Below, piece by piece: positions 34,971-43,328 of a DNA stretch of 64,000 bases. Numbering within the stretch: the first letter of the stretch is position 1; every line of letters starts with the position of its first letter. The DNA comes from Anaerococcus nagyae (GTDB taxonomy: Bacteria; Bacillota; Clostridia; Tissierellales; Peptoniphilaceae). Made by a program: the position numbers and the translations under genes. The notes under the pieces were generated by a model. That model saw only the letters and a program-made list of their open reading frames with translations, did not search any database and had not been told where the DNA came from. Where the stretch lies: the NCBI RefSeq assembly GCF_017874535.1, contig NZ_JAGGLS010000007.1, positions 1 to 64,000 of the forward strand, written 5' to 3'.

Positions 34971-35432
34971 TTAACTCCTTGCTAAAACACTTAAGATGAT
35001 ATTTTTTATAATGTCAGATCGTACCCTATTGCGAAATTTACTATCTACTTCTACCAAAGCCTTATCGCTTGTAGCATACTTTGCCATCAAAAATTCATCC
35101 TTAGTAAAGTATTTTCTATTATATAAGTCAACAAACAAACTATCAGCATTTGCTTCAGTCATCTGTTTGTTTAAATTTTTTACTAAATAAGATAAGTAAT
35201 TATCTTCTTCTACTATAGTAATGATTTTTATAAAACCATTACCACCTCGCTTGCTTTCTATTAGATACCCGTTATGAGGGGTAAATCTAGTTGAGAGAAC
35301 ATAGTTTATTTGACTTGGCGCACAATCAAATTGCATGGCCAAATCATTTCGTCCAATTTCAAGCATCCCATCAGTAGATTCCTCAAGCATAGCCTTTAGA
35401 AATCTTTCTATATCTGATGTAAGACCTGCCAT
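34971..35432 (-). CDS. ctsR: Class III heat-shock repressor CtsR
   Basis: 153 residues. A winged helix-turn-helix N-terminal domain (LTSDIERFLKAML, RNDLAMQFDCAPSQINYVLSTRF) is followed by the beta-wing YLIESKRGGNGFI, the glycine-rich wing that also senses heat, and a C-terminal dimerisation/McsB-contact domain (about 75-153). It represses its own operon by binding the direct repeat just upstream. First gene of the four-gene operon. Confidence 0.95.
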   Translation of the reverse strand: MAGLTSDIERFLKAMLEESTDGMLEIGRNDLAMQFDCAPSQINYVLSTRFTPHNGYLIESKRGGNGFIKIITIVEEDNYLSYLVKNLNKQMTEANADSLFVDLYNRKYFTKDEFLMAKYATSDKALVEVDSKFRNRVRSDIIKNIILSVLARS

Positions 35433-35483
35433 AAACTCACCAGCTTTCTGAAGTTTCTTCTTACTTTACAATTATTATATTAA

Positions 35484-35522
35484 AGGTCAAGAAAAAGTTT
35501 GACTTTTTGACTATCTCTGACC
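35484..35522 (-). promoter_or_regulatory. CtsR box and promoter of the ctsR operon
   Basis: On the minus strand GGTCAGAGATAGTCAAA (35506-35522) matches the CtsR heptad repeat GGTCAAANANAGTCAAA at 15 of 17 positions. It continues as AAGTCAAAC toward a -10 TATAAT near 35475-35480, so the repressor would cover the -35. A second GGTCAA/TTTGAC dyad lies at 35484-35502. Confidence 0.8.
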
Positions 35523-35609
35523 TTTGGTTTTAAAAAAATAAGAATCCATTGATTCTATATAAATAGTACTTTTATAGTATGAATTTTCAAGTAATAAGAT
35601 AATGTAAAA

Positions 35610-35635
35610 GCCAGAAGAACACATACTCTTCTGGC
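35610..35635 (-). terminator. Terminator of the ugp-like operon
   Basis: GCCAGAAGA pairs with TCTTCTGGC around eight bases, followed on the minus strand by TTTTACATT. It lies ten bases past the stop of the binding-protein gene. Confidence 0.85.
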
Positions 35636-35645
35636 TAAATTAATT

Positions 35646-37013
35646 TTATTCAAAATCTGACTTATATTGTGTTTCAAAAGCTTTTAACTCACTCTCTACA
35701 TCACTATCTGAATTTGATAGAATTTGTTCTAAAGTAGATCCTATATCATTATATGCTTGTTGGCTTCCTGGTGCTAATGGTCTTGAATATAAGTTCTTTG
35801 TCGCATCAGCAAGTATCGGAGCTATAGATGAATCAGAATCTTTATATTTACTATCTTCTAAGGCACTTGTTCTTGCAGGCATGTATCCTGTATCTAGGGC
35901 AAACTTGATTTGTGCTTCTTTACTTGTTAAATATTTTAAGAACTCAAATGCTGCTTTCTTTTGAGCGTCATCTGCATTATCAAACATGTAGATATTTGTT
36001 CCTTGTTGTACCGCACTTTCTGCTGGATATGGAGCTGCAGCATATTCAAATTTATCTTCTACACCATCTTTTACGTAAACCTCACCAGCATTGGATCCTA
36101 TATATGCTCCTACTTGTTCATTTGCAAACGGACCTGACATATATTGATCTGTTCCTGCTATTCTAAAGTATCCATCTTTAATACCATCTAGATAGTAATT
36201 TACAGCTTCAACTGACTCAGGAGATGTTATATCAAGGTCTTTGTCCATTTCCAATCCCTTATTATGAAGATATGTTGCATAGAAGTTTGGTAGAGAATCA
36301 AATCCTACTCCTGGAATATTTTTTTCTTCATAAATTTTCTTTGACACTTCTTTAAGTTCATCATAAGTTTTAGGAACTTCTAAACCTAATTCATCAAATA
36401 AAGTTTTGTTGTACCATAAAACTTCTGTAGACTTGTTAAATGGTAAGCCCATAATTTTACCATCTTGTTCGATTTCTTCTCTTACTCCAGGAAGTATGTC
36501 ATCATAATCTTCTATTCCATCTTCTCCTTTAACCATATCCGTAAGATCTGTTACTAGGTTTGCATCTTCAAATTGCAACATCCAGTCAGGATAGGCTTGG
36601 GTAATTGTTGGCAAATCACTTGGAGACTGCATTGTTGCAACTAGAATTTGATTCAAATCTCCATAATTACCTTGATTTTGTAGATTAACTTTGATATTTG
36701 GATGTTCTTTTTCAAAATCTGCTACAAGGCTTTCTAAAGCCTCGCCTTGACCACCACCCATAGCATGCCAGAAAGTTATTTCAGCTTTCTCATCTTCACT
36801 ATCATTTTTAGATTCTTCTTTCTTATCATCGTCTTTCTTATCTTTATCTTCTTTGCTTTCATTCTTAGTATCTTCTACTTTTTCTTCTACTTTAGCATCA
36901 TTTGTAGCTGTATCAGTTTTTTTATCTGTATTGACATCTTGATTGCTACAACCTACTAAAACAGCTAAAGATAACATTAAAGTTGTAAGTAACGAATAGA
37001 CTTTCTTGTTCAT
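35646..37013 (-). CDS. ugpB: UgpB-like solute-binding lipoprotein
   Basis: 455 residues. The signal peptide ends in the lipobox LVGC-S (about 19-23). A long acidic/lysine linker of about 55 residues (KEDKDKKDDDKKEESKND) separates it from the binding domain, which begins ITFWHAMGGGQGEAL and has LPFNKSTEVLWYNKTLF. Both resemble UgpB, the glycerol-3-phosphate or glycerophosphodiester receptor. The substrate is inferred from this resemblance. Last gene of the four-gene operon. Confidence 0.82.
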   Translation of the reverse strand: MNKKVYSLLTTLMLSLAVLVGCSNQDVNTDKKTDTATNDAKVEEKVEDTKNESKEDKDKKDDDKKEESKNDSEDEKAEITFWHAMGGGQGEALESLVADFEKEHPNIKVNLQNQGNYGDLNQILVATMQSPSDLPTITQAYPDWMLQFEDANLVTDLTDMVKGEDGIEDYDDILPGVREEIEQDGKIMGLPFNKSTEVLWYNKTLFDELGLEVPKTYDELKEVSKKIYEEKNIPGVGFDSLPNFYATYLHNKGLEMDKDLDITSPESVEAVNYYLDGIKDGYFRIAGTDQYMSGPFANEQVGAYIGSNAGEVYVKDGVEDKFEYAAAPYPAESAVQQGTNIYMFDNADDAQKKAAFEFLKYLTSKEAQIKFALDTGYMPARTSALEDSKYKDSDSSIAPILADATKNLYSRPLAPGSQQAYNDIGSTLEQILSNSDSDVESELKAFETQYKSDFE

Positions 37014-37074
37014 AACCTCTCCTTATAAAATATACATTTATCATTACTGTATTTATATACCCATAAAAAACGAT

Positions 37075-37893
37075 TTAACCCTTAATTCCTCCATAAGAAA
37101 CTCCCTTAAGAATTTGCTTTCTAAATATAAAGTATAATACTAAAATTGGTAGAATTGTTATAGTGCTTGCAGCCATTTGCAAGTGAATATACGATCCTGC
37201 TTCTGTAGCAAAGGCTGATAAACCGTTACTTATCATCCTCATATTTTTACTATTTGTCACAAGTAAAGGCCACAAGAAAGAATTCCATCCTGTTATAAAA
37301 TTTAATAACCCTATAGTAAATAACGTAGACTTTGATAAAGGAATCATAACACGACTTATAAACTCAAAATCACTAGCTCCATCTACTTTTGCTGCATTAT
37401 AGTAATCCATAGGTATAGACCTTAAGAATTGTCTTAGATAAATTATATAAAATACACTTGCCATAAAAGGTAATATCAATGCCAAATAAGTATCCAAGAG
37501 TGAAAGCTTTGCTATAGTTCTAAAATTAGTAAAGACTATGATTTCAAATGGGATCATAAGTAAGGCTAACAAAATATTTTCTATAGCCTTTTTATGCTTA
37601 AATTTTAAAAAATTTAGTGCAAATGCAGCAAGAGTTGTAGTTATTAATGTTCCTAAAGTATTAATCAAAGTGACAAAAATAGTATTAAGGAAATATCTGC
37701 CAAAAGGTGCAACTTTCAAAGCATCTTTATAATTTGTAAATTGAACGGTCTTTGGTAAAAATTTAGGTGGTATACTTGTAACTTCTTGAAAACTCATAAG
37801 CGATGATGAAATCATATATATAAACGGAAACAGGGTTATAGCTGCCATTAATATTATAAAAATATACCCTAGAACCTTTAAAAATTTATTCAT
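37075..37893 (-). CDS. ugpE: UgpE-like ABC permease
   Basis: 272 residues with six membrane helices. The EAA loop is YYNAAKVDGASDFEFISRVMIPLSK (about 170-194), and the C terminus ends KGVSYGGIKG, typical of MalG/UgpE permeases. It follows ugpA by eight bases and precedes the binding-protein gene. With UgpA it forms the channel for the UgpB-bound solute. Confidence 0.87.
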   Translation of the reverse strand: MNKFLKVLGYIFIILMAAITLFPFIYMISSSLMSFQEVTSIPPKFLPKTVQFTNYKDALKVAPFGRYFLNTIFVTLINTLGTLITTTLAAFALNFLKFKHKKAIENILLALLMIPFEIIVFTNFRTIAKLSLLDTYLALILPFMASVFYIIYLRQFLRSIPMDYYNAAKVDGASDFEFISRVMIPLSKSTLFTIGLLNFITGWNSFLWPLLVTNSKNMRMISNGLSAFATEAGSYIHLQMAASTITILPILVLYFIFRKQILKGVSYGGIKG

Positions 37894-37901
37894 AATACCT
37901 C

Positions 37902-38786
37902 CTATTTACTTATCCTTTCTATTATCTTTCTTTGCAAGAAAGTCAAAACTAAAAGCATCAAGAAAAGTAAAACCGCTGCTGCCATAGCATGTCCGTACCT
38001 ATACTCTACATAAAATTTATTGTAAATATAGAAAACAGCTGTTACAAGGTTATTGCCTACACCAGCCTTTCCATTAAATAAGGCAAAGACTTCATTATAA
38101 ACCTTAAAGGCAGAAATAAAGCTTGTCAAAAACAAAAATGTTATAATTTGTGAAAGCTCTGGAAGAGTAATCTTTATAAATTGTTCCCACTTGCTTGCTC
38201 CAAAAGTTTCAGCCACCCTATAGTAGTTTTTATCAATCCCCTTAAGACCAGACAAAATAACTATAATATTAAAAGCCAAGGCATTCCAAATACCAAATAT
38301 AACCAAAGCAGGCATATTGTAGTTCCTATCATTTAGAAAATCAAAAGGTCCTATATGAAATAGTCCCAAAAAGTAATTCAAAAATCCATATTTACCATGG
38401 AATAGATATCTAAATACAATACCTATAGCAATCACAGATGTAAGATAGGGTATAAAAAATATAGTCTCAAAAAATTCTGATCCCTTTACCTTATCGTATA
38501 GTATTAGAGCTATAAGCATAGAGATTATAAGTGATAAAGGTACTACTGTAACAGCATAAATAAAAGTATTTTTCATAGCAAGTCTAAACTGTGCATCATT
38601 AATTACAGCAGAAAAATTTTGAAGTCCTACAAAAGTCGGATTTAGTATACTATTTGACTGCATCGACATATAAAAAGTTCTAAAAAGTGGATATATTGTA
38701 AAAACACCTATAAATATTAAAGCAGGTAAAAGATAAAGCCAAGCTCTCGGTGAATTCTCAGCTTTATAATTGGATTTTTCTTTCAT
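37902..38786 (-). CDS. ugpA: UgpA-like ABC permease
   Basis: 294 residues with six membrane helices. The EAA loop is YYRVAETFGASKWEQFIKITLPEL (about 193-216). The N-terminal segment PRAWLYLLPALIFIGVFTIYPLFRTFYMS is typical of MalF/UgpA permeases without an extension. Its start shares one base with the ATPase stop. Confidence 0.87.
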   Translation of the reverse strand: MKEKSNYKAENSPRAWLYLLPALIFIGVFTIYPLFRTFYMSMQSNSILNPTFVGLQNFSAVINDAQFRLAMKNTFIYAVTVVPLSLIISMLIALILYDKVKGSEFFETIFFIPYLTSVIAIGIVFRYLFHGKYGFLNYFLGLFHIGPFDFLNDRNYNMPALVIFGIWNALAFNIIVILSGLKGIDKNYYRVAETFGASKWEQFIKITLPELSQIITFLFLTSFISAFKVYNEVFALFNGKAGVGNNLVTAVFYIYNKFYVEYRYGHAMAAAVLLFLMLLVLTFLQRKIIERISK

Positions 38787-39853
38787 CAGTAAACTCTCTT
38801 TCCATCTTCTTCAAAAAGATATATTGATGAATAATCTATAGTAAGAGATACTTTATCATTCTTATTTATTTTAAGCTTACTATCAGCTATAACTCTTGAG
38901 GCTACACCATCTAAAGTAAAGTGCAAAATCATATACCTACCTATCATTTCGATATTTTCTACTCTAACAATTATTCCGCTATCAGCTAACTTAAAATGTT
39001 CTGGTCTGATTCCTATAAGATACTTATCTTTATCTAACATTTCTTTAAATCTATTTTTATCAAAGTCATCCAAGCTTATAGAAAAATCATCACTTACTAA
39101 AGAATTCTCTATTTTTCTCATTTCATAAATATTTATAATAGGATTACCTATAAATTTTGCCACAAATAAATTAGCAGGCTCAAGATACAAATTTTGAGGT
39201 ATATCATATTGCTGTATAACCCCATCATCTATTAAAGCTATATAATCAGAAATCGAAAGTGCTTCTTCTTGATCGTGAGTTACAAAAATAGTTGTAACTC
39301 CTACATCTTTTACAATATCTCTAATTTCTTCACGTATAGACAATCGAAGTCTGGCATCCAAATTGCTTAAAGGCTCATCCATCAGTAGTATCTTCGGATT
39401 TTGAACAAGAGCTCGAGCTATAGCAACTCTTTGTTGTTGACCACCAGATAATTGATTTGGTTTTTTATCTTTATAATCTGTAATATATGTTAGATCCATA
39501 TACCTTTGAGCAACCTTATTAGCTTCAGATCTTTTAATCTTATTATCTCCTACAGTCAAAGGAAAAGTTATATTTTCAAGTACTGTCATATGAGGGTATA
39601 AAGCATAATTTTGAAAAACCATACCTATATTTCTATCTTTAGGATGAAGATTTATTACAGACTTATCATCAAACAAGATATCTCCATGAGTGGGATCTAG
39701 AATACCCGCTATAATGTTAAGAACCGTGGATTTCCCACACCCAGATGGTCCCAATAGGGTTACAAGAGCTCCATCAGGGATTTTTAGATCTATATCCTTA
39801 AGGGCTTCATAGCCATTTTCATAAATTTTATTTAAATCTTTAATTTCAATCAT
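38786..39853 (-). CDS. ugpC: UgpC/MalK-type ABC ATPase
   Basis: 355 residues. Walker A GPSGCGKSTV (about 36-45), Q-loop GMVFQNYALYPHMTV, signature LSGGQQQRVAIARAL, Walker B ILLMDEPLSNLDARLR and switch FVTHDQEEAL are present, followed by a TOBE regulatory domain (about 240-355) with IGIRPEHFKL. It is the first gene of the ugp-like operon, so the order ATPase-permease-permease-binding protein differs from the mal operon. A weak promoter (TTTACA, 17 bp, TTATAT) is seen near 39881-39910 on the minus strand. Confidence 0.9.
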   Translation of the reverse strand: MIEIKDLNKIYENGYEALKDIDLKIPDGALVTLLGPSGCGKSTVLNIIAGILDPTHGDILFDDKSVINLHPKDRNIGMVFQNYALYPHMTVLENITFPLTVGDNKIKRSEANKVAQRYMDLTYITDYKDKKPNQLSGGQQQRVAIARALVQNPKILLMDEPLSNLDARLRLSIREEIRDIVKDVGVTTIFVTHDQEEALSISDYIALIDDGVIQQYDIPQNLYLEPANLFVAKFIGNPIINIYEMRKIENSLVSDDFSISLDDFDKNRFKEMLDKDKYLIGIRPEHFKLADSGIIVRVENIEMIGRYMILHFTLDGVASRVIADSKLKINKNDKVSLTIDYSSIYLFEEDGKRVY

Positions 39854-39980
39854 AAATTCCTCAGATAATTTTTAATAAATGTATCATTCCAATATAAAAT
39901 TTAGATAAGAACAATGTAAAAATAATACTCTAACTTCTATTATAATACATAAGTTATAAAACTATAAGCCCTAAATAAAA

Positions 39981-40017
39981 GACCATAAAAATGTTTCTAT
40001 CCATTCTTATGGTTTTA
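39981..40017 (-). terminator. Terminator of the zinc peptidase gene
   Basis: On the minus strand ACCATAAGAAT pairs with ATTTTTATGGT and is followed by CTTTTATTT, 17 bases past the stop codon. Confidence 0.75.
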
Positions 40018-40033
40018 TAAATTGTATTAACTT

Positions 40034-40729
40034 TTAGTCTCTATTTCTATTGCCAAATAGTAAGAAAAGTCTTAAAAATTGTAAAGCTGTCGTAAGTGTT
40101 GCTGCTACATATGTGTAAGCTGCAGCTTTTAACATATTTGCTGCATACTTATTTTCCTCACCTACAAGCATACCAGATTCTTCGAGAACATTTAGGGCAC
40201 GTCTAGATGCATTAAATTCTACTGGAAGAGTCACTATTTGAAATAATAATGTTATAGCAAATAAAATTAATCCTATATCTAAAAGATTTTGGCTAGAAAG
40301 AAACATACCAGCAATTATAACTGGAAAACTCAATTTAGATCCAAAGTTCACAGCTGGGACAAGCCAAGATTTAACTTGTAATGGTACATATCCTTCTTTG
40401 TATTGAATAACATGACCCAACTCATGGGCCGCTACAGCTACAGAAGCTATAGAAGTATCTTTTATAGATTCTGGTGAAAGAGCAACTTCTTTAGTAGCCG
40501 GATTAAAATAATCTCCCATAGCTTTTGAAATCTGTTTTATCTTTATATCATTATATCCATGAGTATCTATAATATAATCTGCCGTTTGTTTTCCTGTTAT
40601 ATGTTTTTGTGTATCAATTTTACTATATTTTGCAAAGGCTTTTTGAACATTAGCCTGCGCAATCATCGTTATGATAAATCCGATAAGTACAAGAACGTAA
40701 GTTCTATCAAATCCATAATAATAAGGCAT
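40034..40729 (-). CDS. Neutral zinc metallopeptidase (YugP-like)
   Basis: 231 residues. An N-terminal membrane helix is followed by a catalytic HExxH as AAHELGHVIQYKEG (about 101-114), two or three further helices, and a conserved VEFNASRRAL segment (about 173-182) that supplies the third zinc ligand in this family. It is a membrane-embedded protease of unknown target. It has its own promoter and a long leader with an internal terminator. Confidence 0.88.
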   Translation of the reverse strand: MPYYYGFDRTYVLVLIGFIITMIAQANVQKAFAKYSKIDTQKHITGKQTADYIIDTHGYNDIKIKQISKAMGDYFNPATKEVALSPESIKDTSIASVAVAAHELGHVIQYKEGYVPLQVKSWLVPAVNFGSKLSFPVIIAGMFLSSQNLLDIGLILFAITLLFQIVTLPVEFNASRRALNVLEESGMLVGEENKYAANMLKAAAYTYVAATLTTALQFLRLFLLFGNRNRD

Positions 40730-40794
40730 AAAAACCTCCCAATCTTTTTTATGAATTATACCCTAAATATAGATACTAATAAAAATAAACATAG

Positions 40795-40940
40795 AAAAAG
40801 GGCTCTAAAGGCCCTGTTTCTTTTAGAAAAGAATAAGTTAGTCCTAGTTTTCAAAAGGGAAAACTATAAGGAATTAATAATGAAAAACCTAGCTATTTAA
40901 TAGCTACTTATATTATAGCATAGAAAAAAATTATTGCAAA
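40795..40940 (-). promoter_or_regulatory. Promoter and possibly attenuated leader of the zinc peptidase
   Basis: On the minus strand TTTGCA (40935-40940) is 17 bp from an extended -10 TGCTATAAT (40912-40917 core). The leader then shows the palindrome TAGCTATTAAATAGCTA, the stem TAGTTTTC/GAAAACTA (about 40852-40877) and, at 40795-40819, GGGC/GCCC followed by TTTTT, an intrinsic terminator about 65 bases before the start codon. It may be an attenuator, or simply the ktr operon terminator downstream of an internal promoter. No known riboswitch class was recognised. Confidence 0.45.
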
Positions 40941-41012
40941 CATTTTCTTAAATTTATTTGATTATTTTCTACACGCTATAATTTCCTACTATTTATAAGT
41001 TAAATCTTTAAC

Positions 41013-41666
41013 TCATATTTTTCTTTCGATTAGATTAGCGTTTTCATTTGATCCTATCAAGATTAATACATCACTCTCATTTATTCTAGTATCATGGTTT
41101 ATATCCATAATCATTTCTTCATCTCTCATAATACCAACCATGTTCATTTTGTATTTATTTCTAAAATCTAAATCTCCTACTGTGTTGCCTACCCACTCTT
41201 TTTTAGCTACAATCTCTATTAATGAATAATCATTAGAAAATTGAATATTTTCTATTAAATTAGTTCCTGATAAGGACCTAGCTAGTCTTTCAGCTGTATC
41301 TAACTCTGGATATATAATATAATCTGCCCCGATCTTCTTTAATATCCTTGCATGAGATTGGCTTGTAGCTTTTGCTATAACTTCTGGAATGCCTTCATCT
41401 TTACAAATTAGAGTTGCTTCTATAGAAGATTCCAAATCCGTGCCAGTTGCTATTATTGCAACATCATAATTATTTATCCCTAAAGATTTCATAGCTACAT
41501 CTTCTGCTATATCCGCTTGTACAGCACTCGAAACATTGTTGGCTATTTTTTCTACCTTATTTATATCTTTATCAACCGCTGTTACATACATCCCTTTTTC
41601 AAATAATTTTGTAGAAAGAGCTTGACCAAATCTACCTATTCCTAAAACAATTATATTTTTTTGCAT
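41013..41666 (-). CDS. ktrA: Potassium uptake gating subunit, KtrA/TrkA type
   Basis: 217 residues. An RCK N domain (GIGRFGQALSTKLFEKGMYVTAVDKD, a GxGxxG Rossmann motif ending in Asp) is followed by an RCK C domain (about 135-217). A single RCK pair and this length fit KtrA/TrkA of Gram-positives. It binds nucleotides (and c-di-AMP in some species) and gates the membrane subunit encoded eight bases upstream. Confidence 0.92.
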   Translation of the reverse strand: MQKNIIVLGIGRFGQALSTKLFEKGMYVTAVDKDINKVEKIANNVSSAVQADIAEDVAMKSLGINNYDVAIIATGTDLESSIEATLICKDEGIPEVIAKATSQSHARILKKIGADYIIYPELDTAERLARSLSGTNLIENIQFSNDYSLIEIVAKKEWVGNTVGDLDFRNKYKMNMVGIMRDEEMIMDINHDTRINESDVLILIGSNENANLIERKI

Positions 41667-41674
41667 AATATCTC

Positions 41675-43024
41675 CTAACCTATACTTATAAAACTTTCTG
41701 GATATCTAATTAATTTTTCATCTGTTTTTAAACCAAAGGCAAAAGCCATAGTCATTGGACCAACCCTACCTAGGTACATGCAAAAGCCTATTAAAATTTT
41801 AGCAATCTTAGAAAGCTCTGGAGTTATTCCTCTAGTAGCACCTACTGTTGCCAAAGCAGAAACTGTTTCATATAAAATATCTATAAAACTGAATCCATCT
41901 ATCAGAGATATAAAAAAGCTTACGATCAAAACTATAAACATCGATATAAATACTATAGATAAAGCTTTCTTGATATTTTGATCACTAATTCTTCTTTTAA
42001 AAATTACAGGTTCTTTTTCATTTTTTATAACCGATACTGTAGCCAATAATAATACTGCAAATGTTGTTGTCTTAACTCCTCCAGCTGTAGATCCTGGTGA
42101 ACCACCTATAAACATAAGTATTATAAGCACCAAAGCGGTAGATTCTTTAATTTTTCCCAGCTCTACTGAGTAAAATCCAGCTGTTCTTGCTGATACAGAT
42201 TGTAAAAATGATTCTAATATACCTGCTCCTAAACTCTCTTTTTGTAAAACTCCACCATCTCCAGATTCAATTATAAAAAAACCTAAGGCACCAATAACTA
42301 TTAAAAATATAGTTGTCATTAGTACTAGTTTGGTGTGTGTAGATAAATTTTTTAAGCTTCTCTTATAATAAAGTTCACTAGTTACCATAAATCCAAGACC
42401 ACCTATTACAATTAAAGCCATAATTGTAATGTTTACTAGATAATCACTTCTTAACGGATAAAGAGAATCCCCCAAAGTATCAAATCCGGCATTACAAAAT
42501 GCTGATATAGAGTGAAATATAGAATACCATATACCTGTCTTAATGCCATAGCTTGGTATAAACCTAAATGAAAGCAAAACCGCTCCAATGCTTTCTACTG
42601 CTAAAGTGAATACTAGAACATACCTAAATAGCTTAATCATTCCCTCTGTATTTTCTACATTTAGCTGCTCCTTTAAAATAATCCTAGACTTTATTCCTAT
42701 CTTTTTTCCTAAAAGCAGAGGTATTAAAGAGGCAACAGTCATTATCCCTAAACCACCGATTTGGATTAATAAAATAATAACTAATTGCCCCATGAAATTC
42801 CAGTGTTCGGCCGTATTGACAGGGCTAAGTCCTGTTACACAAGATGCACTAGCTGCTACGAAAAAAGAATCAATAATTCCAGTTCTATTACCACTTTGAG
42901 TAACAAATGGTGTACTTAAAATCAACCCGCCTATTGTAATTAAAATCAGAAATCCAATAGCCAAAACAAAAGCTGGATTTTCTGTAGAATTTTGAATTTT
43001 TCTATTCAAAAATTTACTTTGCAT
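41675..43024 (-). CDS. ktrB: Potassium uptake membrane subunit, KtrB/TrkH type
   Basis: 449 residues with eight or more membrane helices in four M1-P-M2 units. Selectivity-filter-like turns are SCVTGLSP, SAFCNAGFDTLG, SARTAGFYS and SALATVGATRGIT. It imports K+ using Na+ or proton gradients, gated by the RCK protein. Repeat B lies about 35 bp upstream of its start, in the likely promoter region. Confidence 0.92.
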   Translation of the reverse strand: MQSKFLNRKIQNSTENPAFVLAIGFLILITIGGLILSTPFVTQSGNRTGIIDSFFVAASASCVTGLSPVNTAEHWNFMGQLVIILLIQIGGLGIMTVASLIPLLLGKKIGIKSRIILKEQLNVENTEGMIKLFRYVLVFTLAVESIGAVLLSFRFIPSYGIKTGIWYSIFHSISAFCNAGFDTLGDSLYPLRSDYLVNITIMALIVIGGLGFMVTSELYYKRSLKNLSTHTKLVLMTTIFLIVIGALGFFIIESGDGGVLQKESLGAGILESFLQSVSARTAGFYSVELGKIKESTALVLIILMFIGGSPGSTAGGVKTTTFAVLLLATVSVIKNEKEPVIFKRRISDQNIKKALSIVFISMFIVLIVSFFISLIDGFSFIDILYETVSALATVGATRGITPELSKIAKILIGFCMYLGRVGPMTMAFAFGLKTDEKLIRYPESFISIG

Positions 43025-43057
43025 AAATAAACCTTCCTTAAAGACCCAAATGGGATG

Positions 43058-43199
43058 TCGCAGAATGAATAAATCGTCCCAAAATAATTAGAAGAACCTC
43101 TACGAAAATTTTGCCTACACGGGCCAACAGGTCATGTAAAAACTTTCCCAAGAGAACTTTCTAATGATGGGACGATAATTATTCATAGTTTTGCAACCG
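43058..43199. repeat. Dispersed hairpin repeat B, copy 1
   Basis: About 142 bp matching 62071-62218 in the same orientation. The ends are inverted repeats (GCAGAATGAATAA and TTATTCATAGTTTTGC), followed inward by CGTCCC/GGGACG and ATTAGAAG/CTTTCTAAT. The centre differs between copies. The compensating pairs suggest a folded RNA or a small mobile element. It lies between ktrB and the DUF2207 gene, a region of about 290 bases with no gene. Confidence 0.75.
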
Positions 43200-43328
43200 C
43201 CATTAATCTAATGCAATTTTACAACCGATTATTTATAATGTCAACAAAGATACATCAATCTATTTTATAATTTTTTACGGGTATAATACTTATAAAATTA
43301 AAATAATCATACATTGAAAGGAGATGAA

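Noticed and set aside
40559-40900. A 113-codon rightward frame
   Set aside because: It runs antisense over the start and leader of the zinc peptidase gene, has no ribosome binding site and looks non-protein-like.
43314-43328. TTG start for the DUF2207 protein
   Set aside because: The ATG at 43329 has AAAGGAG at proper spacing and gives a normal signal peptide.
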